Source of the DNA: Deltaproteobacteria bacterium
GTDB lineage: Bacteria > Desulfobacterota > Binatia > HRBIN30 > CADEER01
DNA: 34,701 bases
Reading direction: 5' to 3'
Assembly (NCBI GenBank): GCA_029262455.1
Contig: JAJCZJ010000098.1
Location: 1-34,701, forward strand
Shown: positions 15,805 to 23,643 of the stretch, one piece after another
Numbering within the stretch: position 1 is the first letter of the stretch
How the letters are laid out: every line of letters starts with the position of its first letter
Notes under the pieces: generated by a model
What the model was told of the DNA's origin: nothing
What the model saw: only the letters and a program-made list of their open reading frames with translations
Databases searched by the model: none
Made by a program: the position numbers and the translations under genes

Positions 15805-16969
15805 GGCCGCCATCGCGGGCTCGCCTCCGGACATCGCGCTTCCGACGGCCGACCAGGAAGTTCTCCTGCGCGCCTGCCTTGGCTCGGGCGAGCGCGCGTT
15901 GGATGCATGGCGCGAATGGAGCTCGCGGGTCGTGCTCGACGACATCGACAACGGATCACAGCGCCTGGTCCCACTGCTGTACCGCAATCTGGTTCGCCTC
16001 GGGGTCGGCCAAACCGAGATCGGTCGCTACCAGGGGATTTACCGAAAAGCCTGGTACGAGAACCAGTTGCATCTGCGCGACCTGCGCCGGGTACTCGCAG
16101 CGATGGCCGCGGCCGGTGTCGAATGCATGGTCCTCAAGGGGATACCATTGGCCGTATCCTACTACGAAGAGATCGCGCTGCGTCCGATGGCGGATCTGGA
16201 CATTCTCGTCCACCCCTCCGCCGCCACGGCCGCGGCGCGGGCTCTCACTGATCTCGGCTACTCGCCCGCGATAGACACCGCTGCGGACCTACCAGTGGAT
16301 TTCGTCAATTCGATCAATGCGGCAAATTTTGTGGCCGATAGCCGTAGCGACGTGGACGTGCACTGGCGAGTCTTTCTCGACTACTGGCGGGAGGACGCCG
16401 AGGCGAGCTTCTGGGAGGCTTCGGAAACCGCGCAGGCCGGCGACACCAAGTTTCGCACCATGAACGCTAGCGACCTCTTGCTCCATGCGTGCGTACACGG
16501 CATCGCTTGGAATCCGACGCCGCCGATGCGCTGGGTTGCGGACGCGGCGATGATTTTACGAGCGCGCGGTTCCGACTTCGACTGGAAGCTCGCCTCCAGC
16601 CGAGCGCGCGTTCTCGGGCTGGCCCTGCCCTTCCGCGAAGCTCTCGCCTATCTGGAGACTGTCATCCCGGACGAGCTTACGGGCGTCGCCTACCGAGCCG
16701 AGGTGCGTGCGCTTCGATCGACCCGCCGTGAGCGATTGCACCATCGTCTCGCCGTATCCTCGCCGGCGAAGCTGTGGGTGGCGGAGCCGCTCTGGTACTA
16801 CTATGTGCGCCACTTTGGTCCGCAGTCATCAAGCGACGGCTGGTGGGCCGCAATAAGACGATTTCCGCGATTTCTGCAAGTGGGCTGGGGACTGGGCCGG
16901 CTGCGCGACGTTCCGCGCACCGCGCTGCGAAAGCTTTGGCGAAGGTTGCGCTCGGTGCCAGGGAAATGA
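15794..16969 (+). CDS. NTP_transf_5 nucleotidyltransferase (PF14907-like)
   Basis: This 391-residue protein carries the defining motif LKGIPLAVSYYEEIALRP followed by ADLDILV (residues 114-139, metal-binding D134 and D136). A third acidic strand appears as DVDVHWRV. It then has an all-helical part, DLLLHACVHGI, as in the family. Genes of this family occur beside ABC exporters and HprK-like kinases in lasso clusters (PadeN-type). Their substrate is not established, though transfer of a nucleotide onto a peptide or protein is plausible. Its start lies 11 bases inside the exporter gene, so the two are translationally coupled. Confidence 0.83.
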   Translation: MPTEAAIAGSPPDIALPTADQEVLLRACLGSGERALDAWREWSSRVVLDDIDNGSQRLVPLLYRNLVRLGVGQTEIGRYQGIYRKAWYENQLHLRDLRRVLAAMAAAGVECMVLKGIPLAVSYYEEIALRPMADLDILVHPSAATAAARALTDLGYSPAIDTAADLPVDFVNSINAANFVADSRSDVDVHWRVFLDYWREDAEASFWEASETAQAGDTKFRTMNASDLLLHACVHGIAWNPTPPMRWVADAAMILRARGSDFDWKLASSRARVLGLALPFREALAYLETVIPDELTGVAYRAEVRALRSTRRERLHHRLAVSSPAKLWVAEPLWYYYVRHFGPQSSSDGWWAAIRRFPRFLQVGWGLGRLRDVPRTALRKLWRRLRSVPGK

Positions 16970-17047
16970 GCCGATGAATCGGCGGCGCCCGTTCCCAGAA
17001 GGACCACAGAGCCCGGGAGAAAGTTTCAGATCAGGAAAGCGCGTACA

Positions 17048-18400
17048 ATGACCGCTCGAGTTTTGATGGTGGCGCTCGACGCCACCGACTTCTCCCTCTT
17101 CCGTCTCCTCGACGACACGGGTGTCCTGCCGAGTCTCGCTTCGTTCCGCAGGCGCGCGTCGACGCGCCGTGTCCAATACGCGGACGACCTGACGGACGAC
17201 AGCATTTGGGCGTCGATCCAGTACGGTTGCAACCTCGGGCATCACGGCCGCTACTTCTGGCGACGCGACAGTTCTGACGGAAAGGGTTTCGACTACTGCG
17301 AAGAGGGCGAGGATGATCTTGCGTCCTTCTGGATGGAGGCCGCCGAGCTTGGCCGGAAGATCGCCATCTTCGACATGCCCAAGATGTCACTCAGCAAACC
17401 CGTAGGCGGACTCCAAGTGTCCAACTGGCTGGCTCACGGTCGCTACCGCGACTCGATCGACGCTTATCCGGCCCAGTTGGCGGATGAGATTGCAGCGCGG
17501 TTTGGCAACGCACCGCCGACTCATTGCCTGGAAACGCGGAGTACCTTCAGTGCAACAGAGATCGACCAGATCGAAGCCGAGCTTCTCGAGTCGGTCGCCC
17601 TCAAACACGCCGCCGCGGTTTACTACCTCGAAAGCGAGCCTTGGGATCTGTTCATGACGGCGTTCAAGGAGATTCACTGCGCCTCGCATCTCCTCTGGCA
17701 TCTCCGGCCAACGCGTTCGGCGGGCGGGGCGCCCTCTTGCCCGTCAACTTCAGCGTTCTCCAGCATATTTCGCCGAATCGACCAAGCGATTGGCGAGCTC
17801 ATCGAGAAAGCCGGACCTGGAGTCGAGATCTGCATCTTCAGTACGACAAGCATGACGGACAATTCGTCGATCGACGATCTGGCGACCCAATTGGTGGAAA
17901 GGTTGCAGGGCGTCTGGTCGGGCGGGATCAGGGGGCTGTTCCGTGGCCCGCCCTTCCATCAACTTCCCTTCAACGAACAGGCGTTGGCCGTGCGCGTCGC
18001 GAGGAAATGGCGGCCGCATGCCTCCTCGATCTCCGAAGCACTGGTAGACAGCTTGATGTCCGTTCGCGTGTCCGCGACGGGGAATCCCGTCTTCCGTTCC
18101 GTGACGCGCCCGCCCGAGCGGTGGCCGGGGCCGAGAGCGGAGCGCCTGCCGGATCTGATCTTTCACCTCGCTGAGAACATCGGACAACCCGCAAGCGTGT
18201 CGTCGGAAGAGCTGGGAACAGTCGAGGCCAAGGCATCCGGAATGAGATCCGGCAACCACGGCGGCGACGGCTTTTGTCTGCTCTCCGATGGATTCGCTCG
18301 AATGCTACCCCCTGGTCGGGTGCCGCTCGAAGCATTCGGCCCGGCCGCCGTCGGGCTGGCGGCGGGAGGTCTTGCGCCCCGGAACTCAACGGACTGCTAG
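17048..18400 (+). CDS. AlkP-superfamily (type I phosphodiesterase-like) protein with a damaged metal site
   Basis: This is a 450-residue cytoplasmic-looking protein. It starts VLMVALDATDFSLF (equivalent of the first metal Asp), has DDLTDDSIWASIQYG and LGHHGRYFW at the nucleophile region, and FKEIHCASHLLWHL in the middle. NHGGDGFCLLSDG at the end keeps the last histidine. The usual SDHG pair is replaced by STTS, and the nucleophile Thr position reads Asp. Most metal ligands are therefore lost, so phosphoesterase activity is doubtful. It is 78 bases after the nucleotidyltransferase on the same strand and probably in the same operon. Its stop shares CTAG with that of the convergent gene. Confidence 0.7.
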   Translation: MTARVLMVALDATDFSLFRLLDDTGVLPSLASFRRRASTRRVQYADDLTDDSIWASIQYGCNLGHHGRYFWRRDSSDGKGFDYCEEGEDDLASFWMEAAELGRKIAIFDMPKMSLSKPVGGLQVSNWLAHGRYRDSIDAYPAQLADEIAARFGNAPPTHCLETRSTFSATEIDQIEAELLESVALKHAAAVYYLESEPWDLFMTAFKEIHCASHLLWHLRPTRSAGGAPSCPSTSAFSSIFRRIDQAIGELIEKAGPGVEICIFSTTSMTDNSSIDDLATQLVERLQGVWSGGIRGLFRGPPFHQLPFNEQALAVRVARKWRPHASSISEALVDSLMSVRVSATGNPVFRSVTRPPERWPGPRAERLPDLIFHLAENIGQPASVSSEELGTVEAKASGMRSGNHGGDGFCLLSDGFARMLPPGRVPLEAFGPAAVGLAAGGLAPRNSTDC

Positions 18401-19863
18401 GGCGTGCCCGACGAGTGTGGCAAGGCTTCACCGACCGAGCCCGAGCCAGGTCCGAAGACTTCTGCGACGCGGTTGCCTTCACCGAAACTGCGCACAATCT
18501 TTCGTTGCTCTTCGCGAATTCTGTCCCGCAACTTGCTGTGTCGCGGATCGCCCGGCGCAGATAGGCCGAGCAGTTGCGCGTCTTCCGTTGGGCCAACCAC
18601 TGACATCCGTCGCGTTACATAACCGAGTGCGGGGAGCTCCAGGTTCATATTGAGAGGCCACGCTACGGAGATCGTCGCGTCGGGGTGGTTCGCCTCGATC
18701 CAGGACGCCAGCGCACGTTGGCTGTTCACGACCTCGACGTACCCGAGGTTGAACTCGTAGTTGCTCGGTTCGTCGCGGTTGCCGGGCAGGTCACGTGCGA
18801 ACAGCATCGCGACGGCGGCGAGCGCGGCCACCGGCACCCCCCTCCCGAATCGGCGGCCGAGGGCGGCAAGTGCTAGCCCGGCGGCGATACACAAGTAGGG
18901 CATCGCCGGCAGCAGATAGCGTGGCAGAAAGAACAGCACGGAGAAGGCCGCCCAGAACGGCAGGATCAACAGGACCAACAGCGCAACCTCGCGGCGCGCA
19001 AAAGCCTTTGGCACCAGCAACAAGGCGCCGCCGATCGCGCATGGTAGAATCCAGCGGCCTTGGTTCACGAAAAGCCACCATGAAGTCTCGCTGATGTTCG
19101 CGAGCGACACGGTCGTGAGAGCGTTCTCGTTGAAGTAGTGATTGTCGACCAGCCGGCCGGTCGCCAGCCATGTGGCGCCTAAGAACACGGCGAGCACAGC
19201 GGCAGGAGAAGCGTGGGCGACCGTTTCGGCGATGTAGTTGGGCCGGTCACGGCGGAACAACAGGTGGTAGGCGGAGATCGCGGCTACGATGCCGATGCCG
19301 GTTTCCTTGCCGAGGACGACCAGGACGGCGCAGCACATCATTGCCGCCCATCGACTCTGCAGGTACAGCAGCACCGTCGCCAAACCGAGGGCAGCGACAA
19401 TCATGTCGCCATGCATCATCCCCGCCTGCGCGAAGAACATTGGGTCGAGCAGCAGCAGCGACATTGCCAGCCCTCCCACCACCGAGCCGCCGAGGAGCCA
19501 GCCGACCCGATAGGTCAGGTACAGACAGGCGGCCCCGAGTCCGATCGCAACGGTATGTGTCAGCCAGATGGCGTGCCCAAACACCTGATACAGCGACGCC
19601 AATGTCAGATAAATCAGGGGCGGATGGCCGTAGAACCTCCCGGAAAAATGCCTCCCGGGAAACGCGTGATCCAAGCCAGCGTCGGCGAGCCACAGCGACG
19701 GCAGGACATAGGCTACCGCCTCGTCCCAGTAGTACGGCAGATTGAGGACCGGTAGCTTGGCGAGGACAAAGATCGCAACGACCAGACCGGCGGCGCGCGC
19801 ATGCCAGACGGCCGCCTCCCCTGAAATCGGTTCGGTCGCCAAAGCCGGCGCTTCGTTGCTCAT
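18397..19863 (-). CDS. PMT/ArnT-type membrane glycosyltransferase (PMT_2 family)
   Basis: This 488-residue protein has about ten to eleven membrane segments. The catalytic first loop reads YYWDEAVAYVLPSLWL (residues 44-59), with the Asp-Glu pair of GT39/GT83 enzymes. GRFYGHPPLIYL and HGDMIVAALGL follow, the latter near the second acidic site. Such enzymes use polyprenyl-phosphate sugars on the outer face of the inner membrane to modify lipids or proteins. The open frame begins 38 codons earlier, but the ATG at 19863 has a GAGG site and normal family start. It converges on the AlkP-like gene with a shared CTAG stop. Acceptor unknown. Confidence 0.82.
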   Translation of the reverse strand: MSNEAPALATEPISGEAAVWHARAAGLVVAIFVLAKLPVLNLPYYWDEAVAYVLPSLWLADAGLDHAFPGRHFSGRFYGHPPLIYLTLASLYQVFGHAIWLTHTVAIGLGAACLYLTYRVGWLLGGSVVGGLAMSLLLLDPMFFAQAGMMHGDMIVAALGLATVLLYLQSRWAAMMCCAVLVVLGKETGIGIVAAISAYHLLFRRDRPNYIAETVAHASPAAVLAVFLGATWLATGRLVDNHYFNENALTTVSLANISETSWWLFVNQGRWILPCAIGGALLLVPKAFARREVALLVLLILPFWAAFSVLFFLPRYLLPAMPYLCIAAGLALAALGRRFGRGVPVAALAAVAMLFARDLPGNRDEPSNYEFNLGYVEVVNSQRALASWIEANHPDATISVAWPLNMNLELPALGYVTRRMSVVGPTEDAQLLGLSAPGDPRHSKLRDRIREEQRKIVRSFGEGNRVAEVFGPGSGSVGEALPHSSGTP

Positions 19864-20092
19864 GCCAGGACCTCTACCGCGAGGCAATGTTTTCGACAAG
19901 GTCGCCAAGCGGTCAGCGCCTTCGCATGCCGAGAAGCTGGGGTGGTCAGGCCATCGGATCGTGCACACTACGTCCACCCTGGCGCGTCGACGTCAGCGGT
20001 GAGTCGTGCCGCGCCGTGTAGGATCGCGGCCTGCGCCCCGAAGAGGTACCAGCGCAAACCGAGACCGCGAAGACGAAGCGACAACGGTAGAA

Positions 20093-20113
20093 CTCGCAAA
20101 ATTATTTGGCGAG
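20093..20113. repeat. Near-palindrome after the membrane propeller gene
   Basis: CTCGC and GCGAG, with AAAT and ATTT inside, form a 21-base palindrome with a single mismatch. It lies 16 bases past the stop of the minus-strand gene ending at 20130, within a 266-base gap that otherwise shows nothing. It could act as a terminator or processing hairpin; the T-run is weak. Confidence 0.35.
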
Positions 20114-20129
20114 CTCAGGGAGCAGGTCA

Positions 20130-21440
20130 CTACTTTTCAACATCCGGAACGCGGAAAACGGCGATGCCGATCTCATCGTTGGCGGTGTTGTGCATGGCCA
20201 GGTGGTCGTTGCCCATGAATGCAAGTCTTATGCGGGAGAACTGTTTCAGCCGGCGGCGGAAAGTGACTTCGCCGCCGGCTGTTTCGAACAGCACCAGCCG
20301 ACCTTGCGCATTGAAATAGGTGTTGGATTCGGTCGAATAGGCGATGTGGCGGCCGTCGGCTGAGACGGCGACCGACTCGATGCTCCGGCCACGCGGCATT
20401 GTTTTCTCGCCCGATCCTCCCGGCAGAGACCAAACGATCCTGTATGGCCCATCTTCACGGTACGCATCCCAGGACACCCAGCCATCTTTTCCAATGCGCC
20501 GAAAGCCGTGTTCGGCCGAATCAACACCGTTGGGCGCGACCGGACCCCAGACGACTGCGCCCGTATCGTCGACAACCATGACCTCATTGCGATACCGGGC
20601 CAGTGTGAAAAATGGAGGGTTGGCCTCGAGCAACGTAAGACTGTCGCGGGCGGGCAGGTCGAGCTTGATTGTCCGTTCGGTTTGAGCGCCGTCAATGTTG
20701 CGCAGGCGGATGAGCTGAGATTTGCCATCAGCGCCGACAGCGCCGCGATCGAGCCAGGCGAGTTGGCCGCCCTCCTGTGTGAGCACGGCATTCCAGCTGA
20801 GCAGTCCGGCAGGCGGTGGCAGTTCTCTGGAGTTTGGCGTGCCAGTCTGGCCGAAGTGGTAGGTCTGACTGTAGGTGGCCAGTAGGACCTCACCAGCCGA
20901 ATTTGCGCTGCGGAAGTCGCCCGCGGTGAACTCGCCGACGGGTTCGACATTGCAATCCGGTAGCGAAAGTAACCCGGCACCGTTGTGTGTAGGACCTCGG
21001 ACCCAGACCTTCCCGGCCTGTTCCATCGAGAGGGAGGTGCCGGTATTGGCCTGCATGATGGAAACATCGCGCGCAAGGCAGATAGGCTCAAGCTCGCCGA
21101 TATCCTTGGTCCAGTCGGGCGCGATCAGGGCCAACGCCGGAATCGCGTACATGAAGGTAAGATTGACGGCAAAGAACAGTATCGGCACAATCACTGCAAT
21201 GCTGGCCAACTTCCACCAGTGGAACCGGCGCAGCAGCAGATAGAATATCCCGGCCGCAAGGCCCTGGAGAACCAGCGCAGCGGCCAAGCCTGCCAATTGC
21301 AACAAGCCAAAGTTGCCAAGGTTGCCAAGGTCGCCGAAGTACATCATGGGCCATGGGATTAGGCCGGCGTGTAGATGGCAGACCGGCAGAAGATAGATCA
21401 CAAGAGACAGCGCTAGGGCGAGGATTGCTGGGCTGTTCAT
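20130..21440 (-). CDS. Membrane-anchored protein with a C-terminal beta-propeller-like domain
   Basis: This protein has 436 residues from the ATG at 21440 (AGGA about ten bases upstream). The first 120 residues hold three or four membrane segments, with a tandem 9-bp repeat region coding DLGNLGNFG. The rest is soluble with WD40/PD40-like strands, such as SVAVSADGRHIAYST and LARYRNEVMVVDDTG. I do not recognise a named family. It is probably an inner-membrane protein with a periplasmic propeller. Its start codon overlaps that of a divergent gene fragment in a shared CATG, which is unusual. Confidence 0.6.
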   Translation of the reverse strand: MNSPAILALALSLVIYLLPVCHLHAGLIPWPMMYFGDLGNLGNFGLLQLAGLAAALVLQGLAAGIFYLLLRRFHWWKLASIAVIVPILFFAVNLTFMYAIPALALIAPDWTKDIGELEPICLARDVSIMQANTGTSLSMEQAGKVWVRGPTHNGAGLLSLPDCNVEPVGEFTAGDFRSANSAGEVLLATYSQTYHFGQTGTPNSRELPPPAGLLSWNAVLTQEGGQLAWLDRGAVGADGKSQLIRLRNIDGAQTERTIKLDLPARDSLTLLEANPPFFTLARYRNEVMVVDDTGAVVWGPVAPNGVDSAEHGFRRIGKDGWVSWDAYREDGPYRIVWSLPGGSGEKTMPRGRSIESVAVSADGRHIAYSTESNTYFNAQGRLVLFETAGGEVTFRRRLKQFSRIRLAFMGNDHLAMHNTANDEIGIAVFRVPDVEK

Positions 21441-22119
21441 GTTTCTGAATGTTCCTGCCGGGGTTGCCGGCGCCTCAAGGCTCCAGATTGCCAACGTCCG
21501 ATACTTGGGCACTTTCGTCAAATCTTCAGCTTATACGGACTATCCGCTTGAGGCGCTTGAGGCCGATTGGGAAGCTCCGACGAACTACGAAATCGGCAAA
21601 CTGGCTATCAGTCCGGACGGGAGACATCTCTATTGGCCAGGTTACGCCGCTGGTGCGATCGCTGTATTCGAACGTGACGGTGCATCCGGTCGCCTGACCC
21701 AAACTGCGGTGGTTCCCACCGAATCGGAGTCTGGGAAGCTGACTGCGGGCGCGATTGTCGTTAGCAGCGATGGTAGGCACGTATATGTCGGAGGTTTGGG
21801 CTCCCCAGCGCTGCTTGGCTTCGAACGCGACGCTGAGAGTGGGGGACTGACACAGGTGTGGTCTCTAGGCGACAGCGTTGAGGTCACCACCGAGGTGACC
21901 AACGCTCTGGCTGCAAGCCCGGATGGAGCCCATGTATACGCCACGCTCAAGGGCCAGCTTGCTGCGTTCGAGCGAGACTCCCTTGCCGGCGTGCTTATTT
22001 TCGCGGGCGGAAGTGAAGAACCTAGCGGGAAGACGTCACTCGCCGTCATCGTCGCTGTGCATAACCTGCCGCTCGCCATAACACGTGCATCTGGTGGCGC
22101 GGGATCGCGGTCAGGGTGA
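21439..22119 (+). pseudogene. Lactonase/YncE-like beta-propeller fragment, C-terminally truncated
   Basis: About 195 residues of propeller sequence contain three blade signatures: SPDGRHLYW (58-66), SSDGRHVYVGG (109-119) and SPDGAHVYA (160-168), each followed by a FERD strand. This is the repeat pattern of 7-bladed lactonase/YncE-like proteins, which are normally 330-400 residues long. Here only about half of a propeller exists before the frame runs into DNA of a RAYT transposase near 22050-22085. There is no signal peptide, and the start codon is shared with a divergent gene. The gene is therefore probably a remnant, broken at the transposase junction. Confidence 0.65.
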
Positions 22120-22702
22120 GATCGAGCGCGCGATGCAGTTGATCGAAGGACAGACGGGTCAGGGATACAACCGGCGCGAGAAGCGCAGGGGCGCGTTCTG
22201 GCAGGACAGGTATCACTCGACGGCGGTGGATACCGACGAGCACCTGGTGAGGTGCTTGGTGTACGTCGATCTGAACATGGTGCGCGGGGCGGAGTGGTCG
22301 CGCACCCCGAGCAGTGGGGCGAGGCCGGATACCACGAGATCAAACGCGCGAAGGATCCCGCGCCGGATCGTCGATCGAAGTGCGTTGAGCGAGCTACTCG
22401 GGGTCGAGGAGCAGCGGCTCGCGAAGGTGTACCGCGAGTGGGTCGAGAGCCGCCTGGCGGTAGGAGAGCTGAGGCGAGAGCGACAATGGAGCGAGGCGAT
22501 CGCTGTCGGGCGGCGGAGTTTCGTGGAGCGAGTGCAGGAGCAACTCGGGAAGAGCGGGCGCTACCGGAAGATCGAAGCGATCGAAGCGATCGAAGGGGCT
22601 GGGTGCTTCGTGAGGCGCCTGCACCGTACGGCCGCGATTCCGATACGAAAATGGGCGGCGCAAGCGCGAAATCGGCCTCAGATTCGGGATGAAGTTGTTT
22701 GA
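22085..22702 (+). pseudogene. REP-associated tyrosine transposase (RAYT/Y1) remnant
   Basis: About 205 residues are open. The HUH-half residue HVHLV is at the very start, preceded in frame by TAA where the family has Met-Pro-Asn. The catalytic-tyrosine helix GQGYNRREKRRGAFWQDRYHS and LVYVDLNMVRG follow. The first half of the enzyme is missing. After NMVRG the family sequence VVAHPEQWGEAGYHE continues in another frame and then returns to RIVDRSALSELLG near 22360, so two compensating frameshifts are present. It is thus a broken transposase. It inserted into, or recombined with, the propeller gene immediately upstream. The 9-bp GATCGAAGC unit is tandemly repeated at 22570-22596. Confidence 0.75.
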
Positions 22703-22719
22703 TTACTGCGGCTTGCGGT

Positions 22720-22736
22720 GGTCCGACCCTCAAAAG
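22720..22736. repeat. REP-like end sequence GGTCCGACCC
   Basis: GGTCCGACCC followed by TCAAAAG lies just after the RAYT remnant. A near copy is at 33068-33084. Such GGTCCGACCC boxes are, as I recall, common at the ends of RAYT-type elements in these lineages. Confidence 0.4.
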
Positions 22737-22870
22737 ACGGCAACCCCCTACTCACTGCATTACATGAGTATACGTCTGTAAAATATCGGCCTTGCTACAG
22801 AAAGTATCGACTGTTACGTATCCCCTGTGTTGTCCATTCCTCGACAGACATAAAAAGGGTTGGGGTATCC

Positions 22871-23386
22871 ATGCCGAGCTGCGGTGTCATTGCGGGTTCT
22901 TCCAAGGAAACGCCGCCAGGGGAGGAGAAGCTGGTGGCAAAGTTCCTGAAAGGGACGGGTGCGACGCAGACCGAGCACGGCGATCCTCTCGGCGGCTCGA
23001 CGGCGTACCGTCTCTGCGTGTGGGACGACGGACCCAATCTAGTCGGCAGCTACCTGGTCGATCGAGCCGGCGACCTGTGCAGTGCTGGCTCGGCGGATTG
23101 GTGGAAATCGATCGGCAAGGCGCCGCCGGATGGCAAGGGCTACAAGTACAGGGATAAGGACCTGGCTTCGGACGGTATCTCGCTGATCCTTCTCAAGGGC
23201 GGCGCCCCGGGCAGGTCCCAAGCCCTTGTCAAAGGCAAGGGTTCGGGCGTGCCGCCGGTCGCCGTCGCGCTTCAAGGTACGACGTCGGTCAGGCTGCAGC
23301 TGATCGGCGACGATGCGCCGCAGTGCGTGGAGGCTATCTTCAGCGACATCAAGAAGGCTGAGCCGGATTTCTTCAAAGCGAAATAG
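22871..23386 (+). CDS. Orphan surface-protein domain (GYKYxDKxxxxDGIxxIxLKGG type)
   Basis: This protein has 171 residues from the ATG at 22871; the frame is open from 22718 but with no family-like sequence. It contains TAYRLCVWDD, then GKGYKYRDKDLASDGISLIL, LKGGAPGRSQALVKGKG and a last strand with CVEAIFSDIKK and DFFKAK. I recognise this as a repeated C-terminal domain seen in secreted multi-domain proteins of uncultured deltaproteobacterium-like genomes. Its function is not known. It lacks a signal peptide or the usual N-terminal partner, so it is probably the tail of a gene cut by the RAYT event. The stretch before it is locally AT-rich. Confidence 0.6.
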   Translation: MPSCGVIAGSSKETPPGEEKLVAKFLKGTGATQTEHGDPLGGSTAYRLCVWDDGPNLVGSYLVDRAGDLCSAGSADWWKSIGKAPPDGKGYKYRDKDLASDGISLILLKGGAPGRSQALVKGKGSGVPPVAVALQGTTSVRLQLIGDDAPQCVEAIFSDIKKAEPDFFKAK

Positions 23387-23388
23387 AC

Positions 23389-23403
23389 GCCTGAACACCA
23401 GGC
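23389..23403. terminator. Small hairpin after the orphan domain gene
   Basis: GCCTG and CAGGC form a 5-bp stem with a 5-base loop, starting directly after the TAG stop at 23386. There is no T-run, so termination is uncertain. The rest of the 257-base gap to the next gene shows nothing clear. Confidence 0.25.
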
Positions 23404-23643
23404 AAGAGGGGTCCCGCGCTTCGACGCTGCACCCCTCCAACCACGGGCGGCGCGCAACCCGGCGCTGCGATGACCCCGCTCGTGCTCAAGTGTTGGGCTT
23501 CGACTTCTTTCTCAGCCTGAACGCTTTCGGGGGCGGCATAAGCGACCACCCCTCAGTTTCCAGAAGGAACGGAGCCCTACCGGCGTTTCCCGCTACGCCG
23601 CGAAGGGTTCGGCTGGCGGCAGCATGATCGCTCGTCCCTTCCG

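Noticed and set aside
21309-21338. Tandem 9-base repeats (GTTGCCAAG type)
   Set aside because: They lie in frame inside the membrane protein gene, coding GNLGNFG-like residues; a local slippage repeat rather than a regulatory array.
22570-22596. Three tandem GATCGAAGC units
   Set aside because: Short, inside the RAYT remnant; too few units for a CRISPR or iteron array.
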